A stretch of 64,000 nt of DNA, from NCBI RefSeq assembly GCF_019175365.1, contig NZ_CP059572.1, positions 5,208,001-5,272,000 on the forward strand. Direction: 5' to 3'. Below, one piece after another: positions 36,364 through 44,696 of this stretch. This DNA comes from Actinomadura graeca. GTDB taxonomy: Bacteria > Actinomycetota > Actinomycetes > Streptosporangiales > Streptosporangiaceae. The position numbers and the translations under genes were made by a program. Positions within the stretch are counted from its first letter, which is position 1. Each line of letters starts with the position of its first letter. The notes beneath the pieces were generated by a model. It searched no databases. It had not been told where the DNA came from and saw only the letters and a program-made list of their open reading frames with translations.

Positions 36364-37812
36364 GTGACTATCACCGACACCTCACCTGCCTCCGCTGTCC
36401 GCGCGCCGGCCACCGGCGCCCCGGCCGAACAGACCTGGACTCCTCGGCTGTGGGGGGTGCTCGCGGTGCTCTGCGCCGTGCTGTTCCTCGATGGACTCGA
36501 CGTCTCCATGGTGGGCGTCGCGCTGCCCTCGATCGGATCCGAGCTCGGACTGTCGACGACCTCGCTTCAGTGGATCGTGAACGGCTATGTGCTGGGATAT
36601 GGCGGGCTGCTCCTGCTGGGCGGCCGTACCGCGGATCTGCTCGGACGCCGCCGGGTCTTCCTCATCGCGCTGGCCGTGTTCGCGGTCGCGTCGCTTGTCG
36701 GGGGACTGGTCAATGACGGCACGCTCCTCATCGTCACCCGTTTTGTGAAGGGTCTCGCGGCGGCGTTCACCGCGCCGACCGCCCTGTCGATCCTGACCAC
36801 CAGCTTTCACGAGGGACCCGCGCGCAACCGGGCGCTGTCGGTCTTCTCGGTCTTCGGCGCCAGCGGTTACTCGTCCGGGTTGATCCTGGGCGGGCTGCTC
36901 ACGAGCTTCGGCTGGCGCTGGACGTTCTTGACCCCCGTCCCGCTCGCCGTGATCGCGCTTGTCGCCGGTTTCGCTCTGATTCCGCGTGACAAGCCGGCGG
37001 CGGACGGCGGACATGACCTCGTCGGTGCCATCACCCTGACCGGCGGAATGCTCCTCGCCGTGTACACCGTCGTCTCGGCACCGGACCGGGGCTGGCTCGA
37101 CCCGGTCACTCTCGGTTCGGTCGCGTTGGCGGCGGCCCTGCTGATCGGCTTCGTCGTCACAGAGAACAAGGTGCGCCACCCGCTGATCCGTCTCGGCATC
37201 CTGCGGATCGGCTCGATCGTCCGCGCGAACCTGAGCATCGTCGCGCTCTTCGGGTCGTACCTGAGCTTCCAGTTCATGATGACCCTCTACCTGCAGGACG
37301 TCCTTCACTGGTCTCCGCTGAAGATGGCCATGGCGCTGTTGCCGGCCGGTCTCGTCGTCGCCTTCGGCTCCCCGTTCGTCGGCCGTCTCATCAACCGGTA
37401 CGGGACGGCGCGGCTGATCATCAGCTCGATGCTGTCGCTCAGCCTCGGCTACGTGTGGTTCCTCGCCACCGCCGGTGACACCCCGCACTACACGTTCACC
37501 GTCCTGCCGACGATGCTCCTGCTGGGTGGAGGGTTCGCGTTCGGATTCAGCTCGATCATGGCCCAGGCCACCGACGGCATCGAGGACGCGGAGCAGGGGC
37601 TGGCCTCCGGTCTCGTCCAGACGTCGGGTCAGGTCGGTGCCGCCTTGGTGCTGGCCGTCGTGACCGCCCTCGTCGCGGGGGGCGCGCACAGCGGGGGCGG
37701 TGACTTCGGCGAGTTCCACCCGGGGGTCAACCTCGTCAGTGGCGTCGCGGTCGTGGGTCTCGTGCTGAACGTGATCCCGCTGCTCCGTCGTAGCCGTCCC
37801 GCACACGCCTGA
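36364..37812 (+). CDS. DHA2 family MFS drug efflux transporter
   Basis: A 482-residue, 14-helix antiporter. Motifs: LFLDGLDVSMVGVALPSIGS, the GGRTADLLGRRRVFL motif A, and motif C around FGASGYSSGLILGGLL. The GTG start is set by the promoter; ATGs at 36337 and 36343 lie inside or ahead of the -10 box. Paired with the divergent marR gene. It would export a toxic compound sensed by that MarR (inference). A terminator follows. Confidence 0.91.
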   Translation: MTITDTSPASAVRAPATGAPAEQTWTPRLWGVLAVLCAVLFLDGLDVSMVGVALPSIGSELGLSTTSLQWIVNGYVLGYGGLLLLGGRTADLLGRRRVFLIALAVFAVASLVGGLVNDGTLLIVTRFVKGLAAAFTAPTALSILTTSFHEGPARNRALSVFSVFGASGYSSGLILGGLLTSFGWRWTFLTPVPLAVIALVAGFALIPRDKPAADGGHDLVGAITLTGGMLLAVYTVVSAPDRGWLDPVTLGSVALAAALLIGFVVTENKVRHPLIRLGILRIGSIVRANLSIVALFGSYLSFQFMMTLYLQDVLHWSPLKMAMALLPAGLVVAFGSPFVGRLINRYGTARLIISSMLSLSLGYVWFLATAGDTPHYTFTVLPTMLLLGGGFAFGFSSIMAQATDGIEDAEQGLASGLVQTSGQVGAALVLAVVTALVAGGAHSGGGDFGEFHPGVNLVSGVAVVGLVLNVIPLLRRSRPAHA

Positions 37813-37832
37813 TCGAACGACCCGGAACCGCG

Positions 37833-37861
37833 GGGGCGTCTTCCAGCCAGGAAGGCGCCCC
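37833..37861 (+). terminator. hairpin terminator after DHA2 pump
   Basis: A 12-bp stem ggggcgtcttcc / ggaaggcgcccc with one G-T pair and loop agcca, 20 bp after the stop. Confidence 0.65.
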
Positions 37862-37891
37862 TGGCGCGTGTTCACCTCATCCACCTCCTCA

Positions 37892-38003
37892 GCTTGTTGC
37901 GAGTCGCGCCGCTTGTCGTGGGTCGCGCCGCTTGTTGTGGTCGAGCGCTTGTTGTGTATCGAGCTGCTTGTTGTGGGTTGAGCCGCTTGTTGGGAGTCGA
38001 GCA
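37892..38003. repeat. 19-bp minisatellite gcttgttgtgggtcgcgcc
   Basis: Six 17-20-bp units with consensus gcttgttgtgggtcgagcc lie between convergent genes. The remaining DNA to 38087 holds no gene. Confidence 0.8.
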
Positions 38004-38087
38004 AGGGTGGTGCGGTCTTGCTCTGCGACGGGCCGTGGACCGCCTTCGGCTGGGCGTTCGTCTCGCGGGCCGACTTTGTCTGTGCGC

Positions 38088-40571
38088 CTATCTGCTGCGT
38101 TTCCAGAAGGGGCGGCGCGGCTCCTTGGTGAGGGTGCTGAGGACCTGGAGCGCCTGACTCCAAACTCCCTGGACGCGCGCCTGGTCGGAGGTGGTGTCGA
38201 GAAGCCGAAGTTCGTCACGGAGGGCGGTCAGGGGCGTGGTGTCGAGTCGCCGGGCTTCCATTCGCTCGACCAGGGAGTCGAGGAGCGGGAGAAGCTCCGT
38301 CAGCAGGTGGGCGATCCGCTGGTCGTGATCGTCGGGGACGCTGCGGAGCCGCTTCAGTTCCGCGGACAGCTCGTCCATGAAGGGGGCGCGGGCTCGCTTG
38401 AGGGACTCCGGCGTATCTCCACCGCGTGCTCCGGTACCTGTTGCCTTTCGTGGCTTCCCTTCTGGCTCCGCCGGTGCCGGTGCTGGTGTCGGGGGAGTTG
38501 GGTATGTCTGCGGGGGCGTCCTGTGGACGCTTGCGGTTGTGCGGGCCGAGCCGCGGCGGGGATGGCTGCCCGGCATGGACGGGGCGGCGGGAGGCGGACC
38601 GCTGGGAACCGGCGCGGCACCGTATCCCATGGCGGGTGGCGGGACGACGGCATCCATCGGGGCCATGAAGGCGGCGTGGGCGACCCGGGGCGCGTGCGGG
38701 GCGGCCCACCCGTCGGGTAGCTCCACCGGTTGGACGGCCTGGTGAAGGGTGCCGCTCTCGGTGGCCACGCGGCTGTCGACGGCCACGAAGGCGGTGAAGC
38801 GGCAGAGGACACCGAACGTCAGGGACGTGTCCACGATCCGGCGTTCGAGGTCGTCGGGACCGCCGACCGCGTAGTGGTCCTCCAGTTCGCGAAGGTGGGC
38901 GCGAGCCCAGATGGAGACGGCGGCGGGGTCGTCGCCGATCGTGCCGTTGGCATGTTGCTCCCAGGCCGTGCCATCGGCTGCGGTGCCACGGACGGAAACC
39001 GCGCCGGACGGCGCGCCCCGGAAACGACCCGCGATGACCAGGGGTACGCCCGGGAAGAGCGTTCCCGGCCGTCTCGGGGTGACCGAGTCCGGAATGATCT
39101 CCAGGCCAGTGGGGTGGAGAGTGAGGTCGGTGGCGAGCGGTGAACCGATGTGGCGGTGGATGAGCTCCATCGCCTCGTCAAGTCGGTCTTCGGACTCGAC
39201 GAGGCGGGATATGCCCTGGCCCATGGCGGCGAGGCGGTTCAGGAAGCCCGCATTGACGGCCCTGTCGATGCCGACCGTGTGGACACGGACGCCCTGCAGG
39301 CGGGGCTCCAAGCGCGCGAGGATCTGGTCTTCGTTGCCGATCTGCCCGTCGGTGATGAGGACGAGGACCCGGTCGCGGGTGGAGTCGGCGAGCAGGGCAC
39401 AGCCTTCGTCGAGCGGGGCGAGCATCTCTGTGCCGCCACGCGCGTTCAGCGTCGCCAGGTGTTCGACGGCGTGGAAACGGTTGCGGTCGGTGCCGTCCGC
39501 CAACCCGGAGGCCAGGTCGCGAGGGCGTTCGATGACGGTGTCGAACGACAGGACGGCGAACCTGTCCTCGTTGCGCAGGGTATCGACGATCCGGGCGGCG
39601 GCCCGGCGCGCGGCGACCATCTTCCAGCCCTGCATGCTGCCGGACCGGTCGAGGATGAGCACCACGTCGCGCGGTGCCGGGCGGGACTCCCCGGAGGGCA
39701 GGACGGTCAGGGTGAACGTCCCCTCGTCGCCGGACCCGTCCGCGACCAGGGACAGGGATGCGCTCTCGTGTCCCGCATAGCCGAGGCGCAGGATGAAGTC
39801 GCGGTTGAGGCGCTCGCCCGGCTGGACCCGCAGAGTCGTACGGTCGCCGTCGTCTTCTTCCTTCACCACGTGCAGTGCGGAGCGGATCTCGGTGAGAGGC
39901 AGACCGGCCGGGTCGATGACAGTGGTGATCGACAACCGCACGGGGTTGGGGAATCCGGGCAGCAGTACCGGCGGGCTGATCCGCGAGGCGTCGGGCACGG
40001 CGTCGGTGTCGTCCGCTGCGCCTGCGCCCGCGCGCTCGCCTTCCAGGGGCGTTCCGGGGATGTACCGGGGGGCCACGACCAGCGGGAACCGGAACGTGGC
40101 GGTGGAACCCGACTCGTCCGTCTCGCAGGGCAGGGGCTGGCTCAGCGCGATCCGGATCGTGACGCGCTCGTCCGGCAGGATGTTCCCCACGCGCATGGCG
40201 AAGACGTCCGGGCGGTCTTCCTCGGCGATCGCCGCCCGCTTGCCCGCGGCTATCGCGGTGTCGTAGTCCTCCCGAGCCTGTCCTCGTTCTTCCAGGGTTC
40301 CCTCGATGACGCGGTCCGCCGCTTCCATGCGCAGGGCGGTGACGGCGGCGCGGTCGGGGAGCGGGAAGATGTAGGTCGCTTCAAGGGGAACGTCGAATGG
40401 GTTCCGGAATCCCTGGACGACCTCGACTCCGGCCACCAGCCCCGTGATCGAGGCGTGAACGTCAACGGAGTCGAGCGGCAGGTTGCCTTTGTCGGTGGTC
40501 AGCGTGCCGAGGCCGCGGTCGGGGGCCGGAGGCGTCGCGGTCTCGGGCAACGGCAGGATGCGCACGGTCAC
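38088..40571 (-). CDS. VIT and von Willebrand A domain protein
   Basis: An 827-residue protein. A VIT domain fills about residues 10-140 (LDSVDVHASITGLVAGVEVV ... TYIFPLPDRAAVT). A VWA domain follows from about 300 with a complete MIDAS (DRSGSMQGWK, then a Thr loop and ITDGQIGNE). A Pro-rich linker around 650-720 is followed by a helical C-terminal segment. There is no signal peptide, so it is probably cytoplasmic. VIT-VWA proteins bind partners through a metal ion; bacterial roles are poorly known. Its start overlaps the upstream merR gene by 4 nt. Confidence 0.9.
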   Translation of the reverse strand: MTVRILPLPETATPPAPDRGLGTLTTDKGNLPLDSVDVHASITGLVAGVEVVQGFRNPFDVPLEATYIFPLPDRAAVTALRMEAADRVIEGTLEERGQAREDYDTAIAAGKRAAIAEEDRPDVFAMRVGNILPDERVTIRIALSQPLPCETDESGSTATFRFPLVVAPRYIPGTPLEGERAGAGAADDTDAVPDASRISPPVLLPGFPNPVRLSITTVIDPAGLPLTEIRSALHVVKEEDDGDRTTLRVQPGERLNRDFILRLGYAGHESASLSLVADGSGDEGTFTLTVLPSGESRPAPRDVVLILDRSGSMQGWKMVAARRAAARIVDTLRNEDRFAVLSFDTVIERPRDLASGLADGTDRNRFHAVEHLATLNARGGTEMLAPLDEGCALLADSTRDRVLVLITDGQIGNEDQILARLEPRLQGVRVHTVGIDRAVNAGFLNRLAAMGQGISRLVESEDRLDEAMELIHRHIGSPLATDLTLHPTGLEIIPDSVTPRRPGTLFPGVPLVIAGRFRGAPSGAVSVRGTAADGTAWEQHANGTIGDDPAAVSIWARAHLRELEDHYAVGGPDDLERRIVDTSLTFGVLCRFTAFVAVDSRVATESGTLHQAVQPVELPDGWAAPHAPRVAHAAFMAPMDAVVPPPAMGYGAAPVPSGPPPAAPSMPGSHPRRGSARTTASVHRTPPQTYPTPPTPAPAPAEPEGKPRKATGTGARGGDTPESLKRARAPFMDELSAELKRLRSVPDDHDQRIAHLLTELLPLLDSLVERMEARRLDTTPLTALRDELRLLDTTSDQARVQGVWSQALQVLSTLTKEPRRPFWKRSR

Positions 40572-41695
40572 TGTGGCCTCCGGGGAGGATCGACGGGCAA
40601 GGGCACGGGCCCTTCGGCGGATGGGACGAGACCTCGCCGTCGCAGCTCATCGAGCAGCGGCCGTGCGGCGGTCTCGATCGCGGCGAGGTCGTCACCGCTC
40701 AGCGAGGGGACGTCCAGGAGCAGCGTCAGGCCCGGCGCCAGCCGGACACCTTGGACGACTCCTGGTCGGGTGGAGCCGTAGTCGACGGACACGGCGGCCC
40801 GCCCGTACGACACATCCGGGCGGGCGCGCCAGAACCGGGCTTGTTGAGTGGTCTGCGGACTCGGGTCTCCCGGGGCGCTTGCGGTAGTCGCCGCCTCAGT
40901 CGCGCCCGGAGCGCGAGGGTGAGTGGAGCCCGGTTCCGCGGTGCTGCTCCCCGGGCTCTGAGTCCGGCTGATCAGAGCATCGGGACGTGTTTCGTTGTCT
41001 GCGGGGTGCGGTGGCTCGGCCGATGTGCTTCCGGTGATGGGTCGGCTACCGAAGACCGGGTGTTGCGAGTCGTCATTGCTCGTCGGCGTCTGGCCGGAGC
41101 TTCCTCGGTCTTCTGTTCGTGTCGTTTCCGCGAGAGGTGGGTCTGATGGGTCGCTTTTGATGGACGGTCCGTGGGCGCCCTCATCGGCGCCCTTCTTGGT
41201 GATCGGCGGGGAGGGCGGTCGCGCGGAGCGCCCGCTTGTGTTGTCACTCCCGGGAAGTGATGCGGGCGCTCTGCGGGCGGACACCTGGGATCCGTGTCGC
41301 CCGGAGGGCGGAACCGCCTCCTGTGCCTCGGGGGCGGAGGGGGTGGCCGACGGTCGCGGCGGTGCCGATGTGCCGCCGCCGGAGGGGAGTGCCGCGATCT
41401 CTTCGAGCATCGCGTCGGTGGCGGCGGCCAGTTCCAACTGGATCTCGGCGATCGTGCGGCCGAGGGCCTGGCGGCGCTTCACCGCGACGAGCTGGAGGAG
41501 ATGGCGCGGGCCGTAGAGCGCGGCGCGGCCGCGGCGCCCCAGCGGCGGGTCGACGAGGCCGATCGTGGTGTACCAGCGGATAAGCCGCTCGTTGGGCATG
41601 TCACGCACCCGGCCGCTGAGCTGCGCGGACTCGGTCGTGGCGAGCGCCGCGACCGCATGTTCCGCCAGCTCGCCGATCGTCCAGATGCCGTCCAT
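40568..41695 (-). CDS. MerR family regulator with long disordered middle
   Basis: A 375-residue protein. Residues 1-75 are a MerR helix-turn-helix with wing (WTIGELAEHAVAAL ... MPNERLIRWYTTIGLVDPPL). A dimerisation helix (RRQALGRTIAEIQLELAAAT) follows. About 160 residues of Ser/Pro/Thr-rich low-complexity sequence connect to a C-terminal domain (ARPDVSYGRAAVSVDYGSTR ... LLLDVPSLSGDDLAAIETAA) that may sense a signal or bind the VIT-VWA partner. It is coupled to that gene by an ATGA overlap. A perfect operator lies 10 bp upstream. Confidence 0.85.
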   Translation of the reverse strand: MDGIWTIGELAEHAVAALATTESAQLSGRVRDMPNERLIRWYTTIGLVDPPLGRRGRAALYGPRHLLQLVAVKRRQALGRTIAEIQLELAAATDAMLEEIAALPSGGGTSAPPRPSATPSAPEAQEAVPPSGRHGSQVSARRAPASLPGSDNTSGRSARPPSPPITKKGADEGAHGPSIKSDPSDPPLAETTRTEDRGSSGQTPTSNDDSQHPVFGSRPITGSTSAEPPHPADNETRPDALISRTQSPGSSTAEPGSTHPRAPGATEAATTASAPGDPSPQTTQQARFWRARPDVSYGRAAVSVDYGSTRPGVVQGVRLAPGLTLLLDVPSLSGDDLAAIETAARPLLDELRRRGLVPSAEGPVPLPVDPPRRPQ

Positions 41696-41705
41696 GAAGG
41701 GATGG

Positions 41706-41730
41706 TGACACTGTCACGATGACAGTGTCA
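41706..41730 (-). promoter_or_regulatory. MerR operator, 11-3-11 perfect palindrome
   Basis: tgacactgtca-cga-tgacagtgtca; each half is itself a 5-1-5 palindrome. On the minus strand it overlaps TTGACA with CACCAT 18 bp further, the stretched spacing seen at MerR-controlled promoters, and the merR ATG follows by 6 nt. Confidence 0.8.
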
Positions 41731-41855
41731 ACTTCAGATCGCCCGGGATCGCACCGAAAATCCAGCAAAGATGCCGAAGGTCTTGAATGAACCCTTGGCC
41801 TGGCGGACGCTTGTGCCTCCGGATGCGGCTTCGGGGCGGGCGGAAGGGCGTTCAC

Positions 41856-42602
41856 GTGCGAGGCAGCGGTGTCGGTGCGTCCCGCGCCGGAGCATCGGCG
41901 CTGTTCCGCTACCGCGAGCTGGCCGCCGAGCACCGTTGGGAACGGCGCGCCTTGCGCGGAGTGCTGGCGTGTAGCGCCGGTGTGGTCGCCGCCGGGGTGA
42001 GCGCCTGGTGGGCGGGGCCCGTCGTCGCTGTTCTCGTCTTCGTCGGGCATGCGGTGTTCACGAGGGTTCGGCCGGGGCCCATGGCGAACTGGCGACGGGG
42101 CGCGCGGGCCGAGCGTCGTACCGGGAGGCGGCTGGCCAGGCTGGATCCGGCCGGCTATCACGTCCTGCATGACCGGGCGTTGCCGGGGAGCCCGGCGAAC
42201 CTCGATCACCTTGTGGTCGCTCTGACAGGTGTGTACGCGGTCGCCAGCAGGCGATTCCGGTGGGGAGCGGGGCTGCGTGTGGAGGACTCCCGCCTGTGGG
42301 CGGGAAGGCGATCCGCCGACGACGTCGTACGTACCGCCGTGCAGGCGGCCGATACCGTCGCCAAGATTCTCTCCGGGGAGATGGGCGACCGAGTCCGGGT
42401 CCAGCCTGTGGTCGTTGTGCATGGGGCGCGGCTAAGACGGGACGGCCTGCGGCAGGGCGGGGTGTTCTTCTGTCCCGCCCGAGCGGTGCCGCGTGCCCTT
42501 GAGGGGCGGCCCGTGATCCTCACCAGCGCGCAGGTCGCCGCGATCGCCGCCGCCGGCGAGCGGCTGCTGCGTCCGATGATGGAGACGCTGTTCGTGGAAT
42601 GA
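41856..42602 (+). CDS. NERD domain membrane protein
   Basis: About 248 residues. Two close membrane helices (ALRGVLACSAGVVAAGVSAW, AGPVVAVLVFVGHAVF) precede a nuclease-related domain: GARAERRTGRRLARLDPAGY, then NLDHLVVALTGVYAVASRRF and later VVVVHGARLR. The NERD fold is related to Holliday-junction resolvases; catalytic residues are only partly kept (the usual IDTK-type Lys is unclear). The GTG start has GGAAGGG 7 nt before; upstream ATGs at 41787 and 41823 are possible. Divergent from merR. Confidence 0.8.
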   Translation: MRGSGVGASRAGASALFRYRELAAEHRWERRALRGVLACSAGVVAAGVSAWWAGPVVAVLVFVGHAVFTRVRPGPMANWRRGARAERRTGRRLARLDPAGYHVLHDRALPGSPANLDHLVVALTGVYAVASRRFRWGAGLRVEDSRLWAGRRSADDVVRTAVQAADTVAKILSGEMGDRVRVQPVVVVHGARLRRDGLRQGGVFFCPARAVPRALEGRPVILTSAQVAAIAAAGERLLRPMMETLFVE

Positions 42603-42743
42603 GATCAATGCGGCGGAGCGGGAGCAGAACCCCCTCATGTGGCGAAAGCCGTAATTCGGTAATTTATCCAGCAATCGCCAAGAATGGTATCTGCTTTCTC
42701 TAGCGGATCTCTTGTAATCGCCGCTCAATACCCTCGGAGCCTT

Positions 42744-42749
42744 TACCTT
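42744..42749 (+). promoter_or_regulatory. -10 box TACCTT, leaderless sigma-fusion gene
   Basis: TACCTT is 7 nt before the ATG at 42757 and there is no ribosome-binding site. The 150 bp upstream are AT-richer than the surroundings. Confidence 0.5.
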
Positions 42750-42756
42750 CTCTAGC

Positions 42757-44574
42757 ATGGACGACCATCTTCTGGTCGAAGCGCTACGCGCGCGTGATCC
42801 GGATGCTCCGACCGCGGTGTACGACGCGTATGCCGACCGGCTCTACGCCTACTGCTGGTTCCAGTTGCATGACCGTGACGCGGCCCAGGTCGCGCTGCGC
42901 GACACATTCGTGGTCGCCGAGGCGCACATCGACCGGCTCCGTGACCCGGACCGGTTCGGGCCGTGGTTGTACGCCATCACCCGGCTGGAGTGCGCGCGGC
43001 GCCTGCCCACGCGCGGGCGTCCGCCCGACGTCCCGGTCGCCAGTCATGATCAAGAGGATGTCGACCAGCGCATCATGGCGTGGAAGGCCGTTCTCGCGCT
43101 TCGTCCGCTGACGCGGGAGTTCCTGGAATTGCGGGTCCGGCATCAGCTGTCGGTCCCCGACCTGGCGGCGGTCTTCGACATGCCGGTCAGGGACGCGCAG
43201 GCCGCGCTCGACCGTGCGCACGGAGAGCTGGAAGGGGCGCTGACGGCGGAGATCCTCGCGCACCAAGGACCCTACGGCTGTGCCGAACGGGCGTTGCTCC
43301 TGCGCGAGCGGCAAGGGGAGCCGTCTGCGGAACTCAGCGGCCGGCTTCTCGGGCATGCGCAGGACTGCGGGACCTGCGGAGCATTCCGTCCGCGCACGGT
43401 GTCGGCGGCCAAGGTCTACGGGTTGCTGCCGAGCGCTGATCTTCCGGCAGAGTTGCGGCTCCGCGTCATGAGCTGCTTTCTGGATCCGGAATTGATCGGT
43501 TATCGGCTTTTTGTCGGTGCACGGGTCACGGAATTCACGTCTTCAGGGTTCCCGGCCCGGGCCAAGCGGGACGCGTCCGCACCTGAGTCGTTCCGCTCCG
43601 GGCGAGGCCCATTGCGGTTCGTCCGCTCCCGGAGGGCGCATGGGGTGTCCGCTAGGAGCGAGGCATCAACTCAGGCTGTCCGCCTGCTCACGGCACTCGC
43701 GGTCGTGGCGCTCCTCGTCGGCGGGGTCTTCGCCTCTGTGCACGGGCTCCTCCGGCTGGTGGGCTGGGACACCGGCCCGGTGGGCACCACCCCGGGACGT
43801 CGTCCCACCGCCGTGCCCGGCGTCTCGCAGGTGCCCGCCGAGGACGATCCTCCTCGTGTTCGGCCGGCCGAGGACGGGACCATGGACGCCGTCCCAGTGT
43901 CGGCCACCTTCCCCCTCGGCTCACGTGCCTCGTCCGCGCCACCTATCGCCCTGCCCTCACCACCGCCGGAGCCCACCGTGCCGGACCGCGGGGCGAAGGG
44001 CGGCAGAGCGCCCGCCTCGGAGCGGGCTTTTGAAGTCACGCCACTCTTCCTCGACCTGGCCGGACATTCGGACGGGTCGGTGGAACTGCGTGCAGAAGGC
44101 GGTCCCATCACCTGGCACGCCACCTCCTGGGGCCGCGTAAGAGCGGGCCAGTCGTCTGGGTACCTCCAGCCTGGACGGAGGACGACCGTCACCGTGCACG
44201 TCGTCCGAGACGCGCGGACGGGTGGGGAGGGGGGCATCACCTTCCAGCCGGGTGGGATTCGTGTGCGCATCACTTGGCGGCCAGGTGCACCCGGTCCGGG
44301 CCCGGAGCCCTCGCCTACTCCGACTCCCGCAGATCCGGGGGTACCTCCTATGCCGTCGAAGTCCGAAGGGCCCGGTGGTCCGTCTTCCTCCGGGCCGAGA
44401 CCGCCGACGTCAGAGGAAACGCCACAGAACGGGCCCTCGTCCGCCTCCGGCCCGCCGCCGGAAGTCGAACCCAAACCGCCGTCTGCGGGCACTATCTCGT
44501 CCTCGGGCAACCTGCCCTACGACACACCGGCTTCCTCGGGGCAGAGCCCAGCGCCTGTTCCGTCCGGAGTTTGA
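42757..44574 (+). CDS. ECF sigma-like factor fused to zinc anti-sigma module, membrane helix and outer domain
   Basis: A 605-residue chimera. Residues 1-80 look like sigma region 2 (TAVYDAYADRLYAYCWFQLH ... FGPWLYAITRLECARR) and 105-160 like region 4 (LRPLTREFLELRVRHQLSVP). HAQDCGTC (His200, Cys204, Cys207) is the H-x3-C-x2-C zinc anti-sigma signature. A membrane helix spans about 307-330. The outer part has a Pro-rich stalk, a beta-rich domain (FEVTPLFLDLAGHSDGSVEL ...) and a long Pro/Ser tail. Similar fused ECF proteins are known in actinobacteria (ECF52-like, from memory). It may signal from the envelope in a single polypeptide. Confidence 0.8.
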   Translation: MDDHLLVEALRARDPDAPTAVYDAYADRLYAYCWFQLHDRDAAQVALRDTFVVAEAHIDRLRDPDRFGPWLYAITRLECARRLPTRGRPPDVPVASHDQEDVDQRIMAWKAVLALRPLTREFLELRVRHQLSVPDLAAVFDMPVRDAQAALDRAHGELEGALTAEILAHQGPYGCAERALLLRERQGEPSAELSGRLLGHAQDCGTCGAFRPRTVSAAKVYGLLPSADLPAELRLRVMSCFLDPELIGYRLFVGARVTEFTSSGFPARAKRDASAPESFRSGRGPLRFVRSRRAHGVSARSEASTQAVRLLTALAVVALLVGGVFASVHGLLRLVGWDTGPVGTTPGRRPTAVPGVSQVPAEDDPPRVRPAEDGTMDAVPVSATFPLGSRASSAPPIALPSPPPEPTVPDRGAKGGRAPASERAFEVTPLFLDLAGHSDGSVELRAEGGPITWHATSWGRVRAGQSSGYLQPGRRTTVTVHVVRDARTGGEGGITFQPGGIRVRITWRPGAPGPGPEPSPTPTPADPGVPPMPSKSEGPGGPSSSGPRPPTSEETPQNGPSSASGPPPEVEPKPPSAGTISSSGNLPYDTPASSGQSPAPVPSGV

Positions 44575-44696
44575 GCAACCCGCTTCCAGCAGTGGTGGAT
44601 GCCGATGCGAGGAAGTTCCGATCGTTGCCCGACTCAACTACTCTTCGTAGGTGATCATTTGCGCTAAGTAAAACCCGTCCGGGGGAGGACGTGTGC

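Noticed and set aside
44575..44696. c-di-AMP (ydaO-type) riboswitch before the NlpC/P60 gene
   Set aside because: Such genes often have one in actinobacteria, but the 122-bp gap is too short and lacks the conserved blocks.
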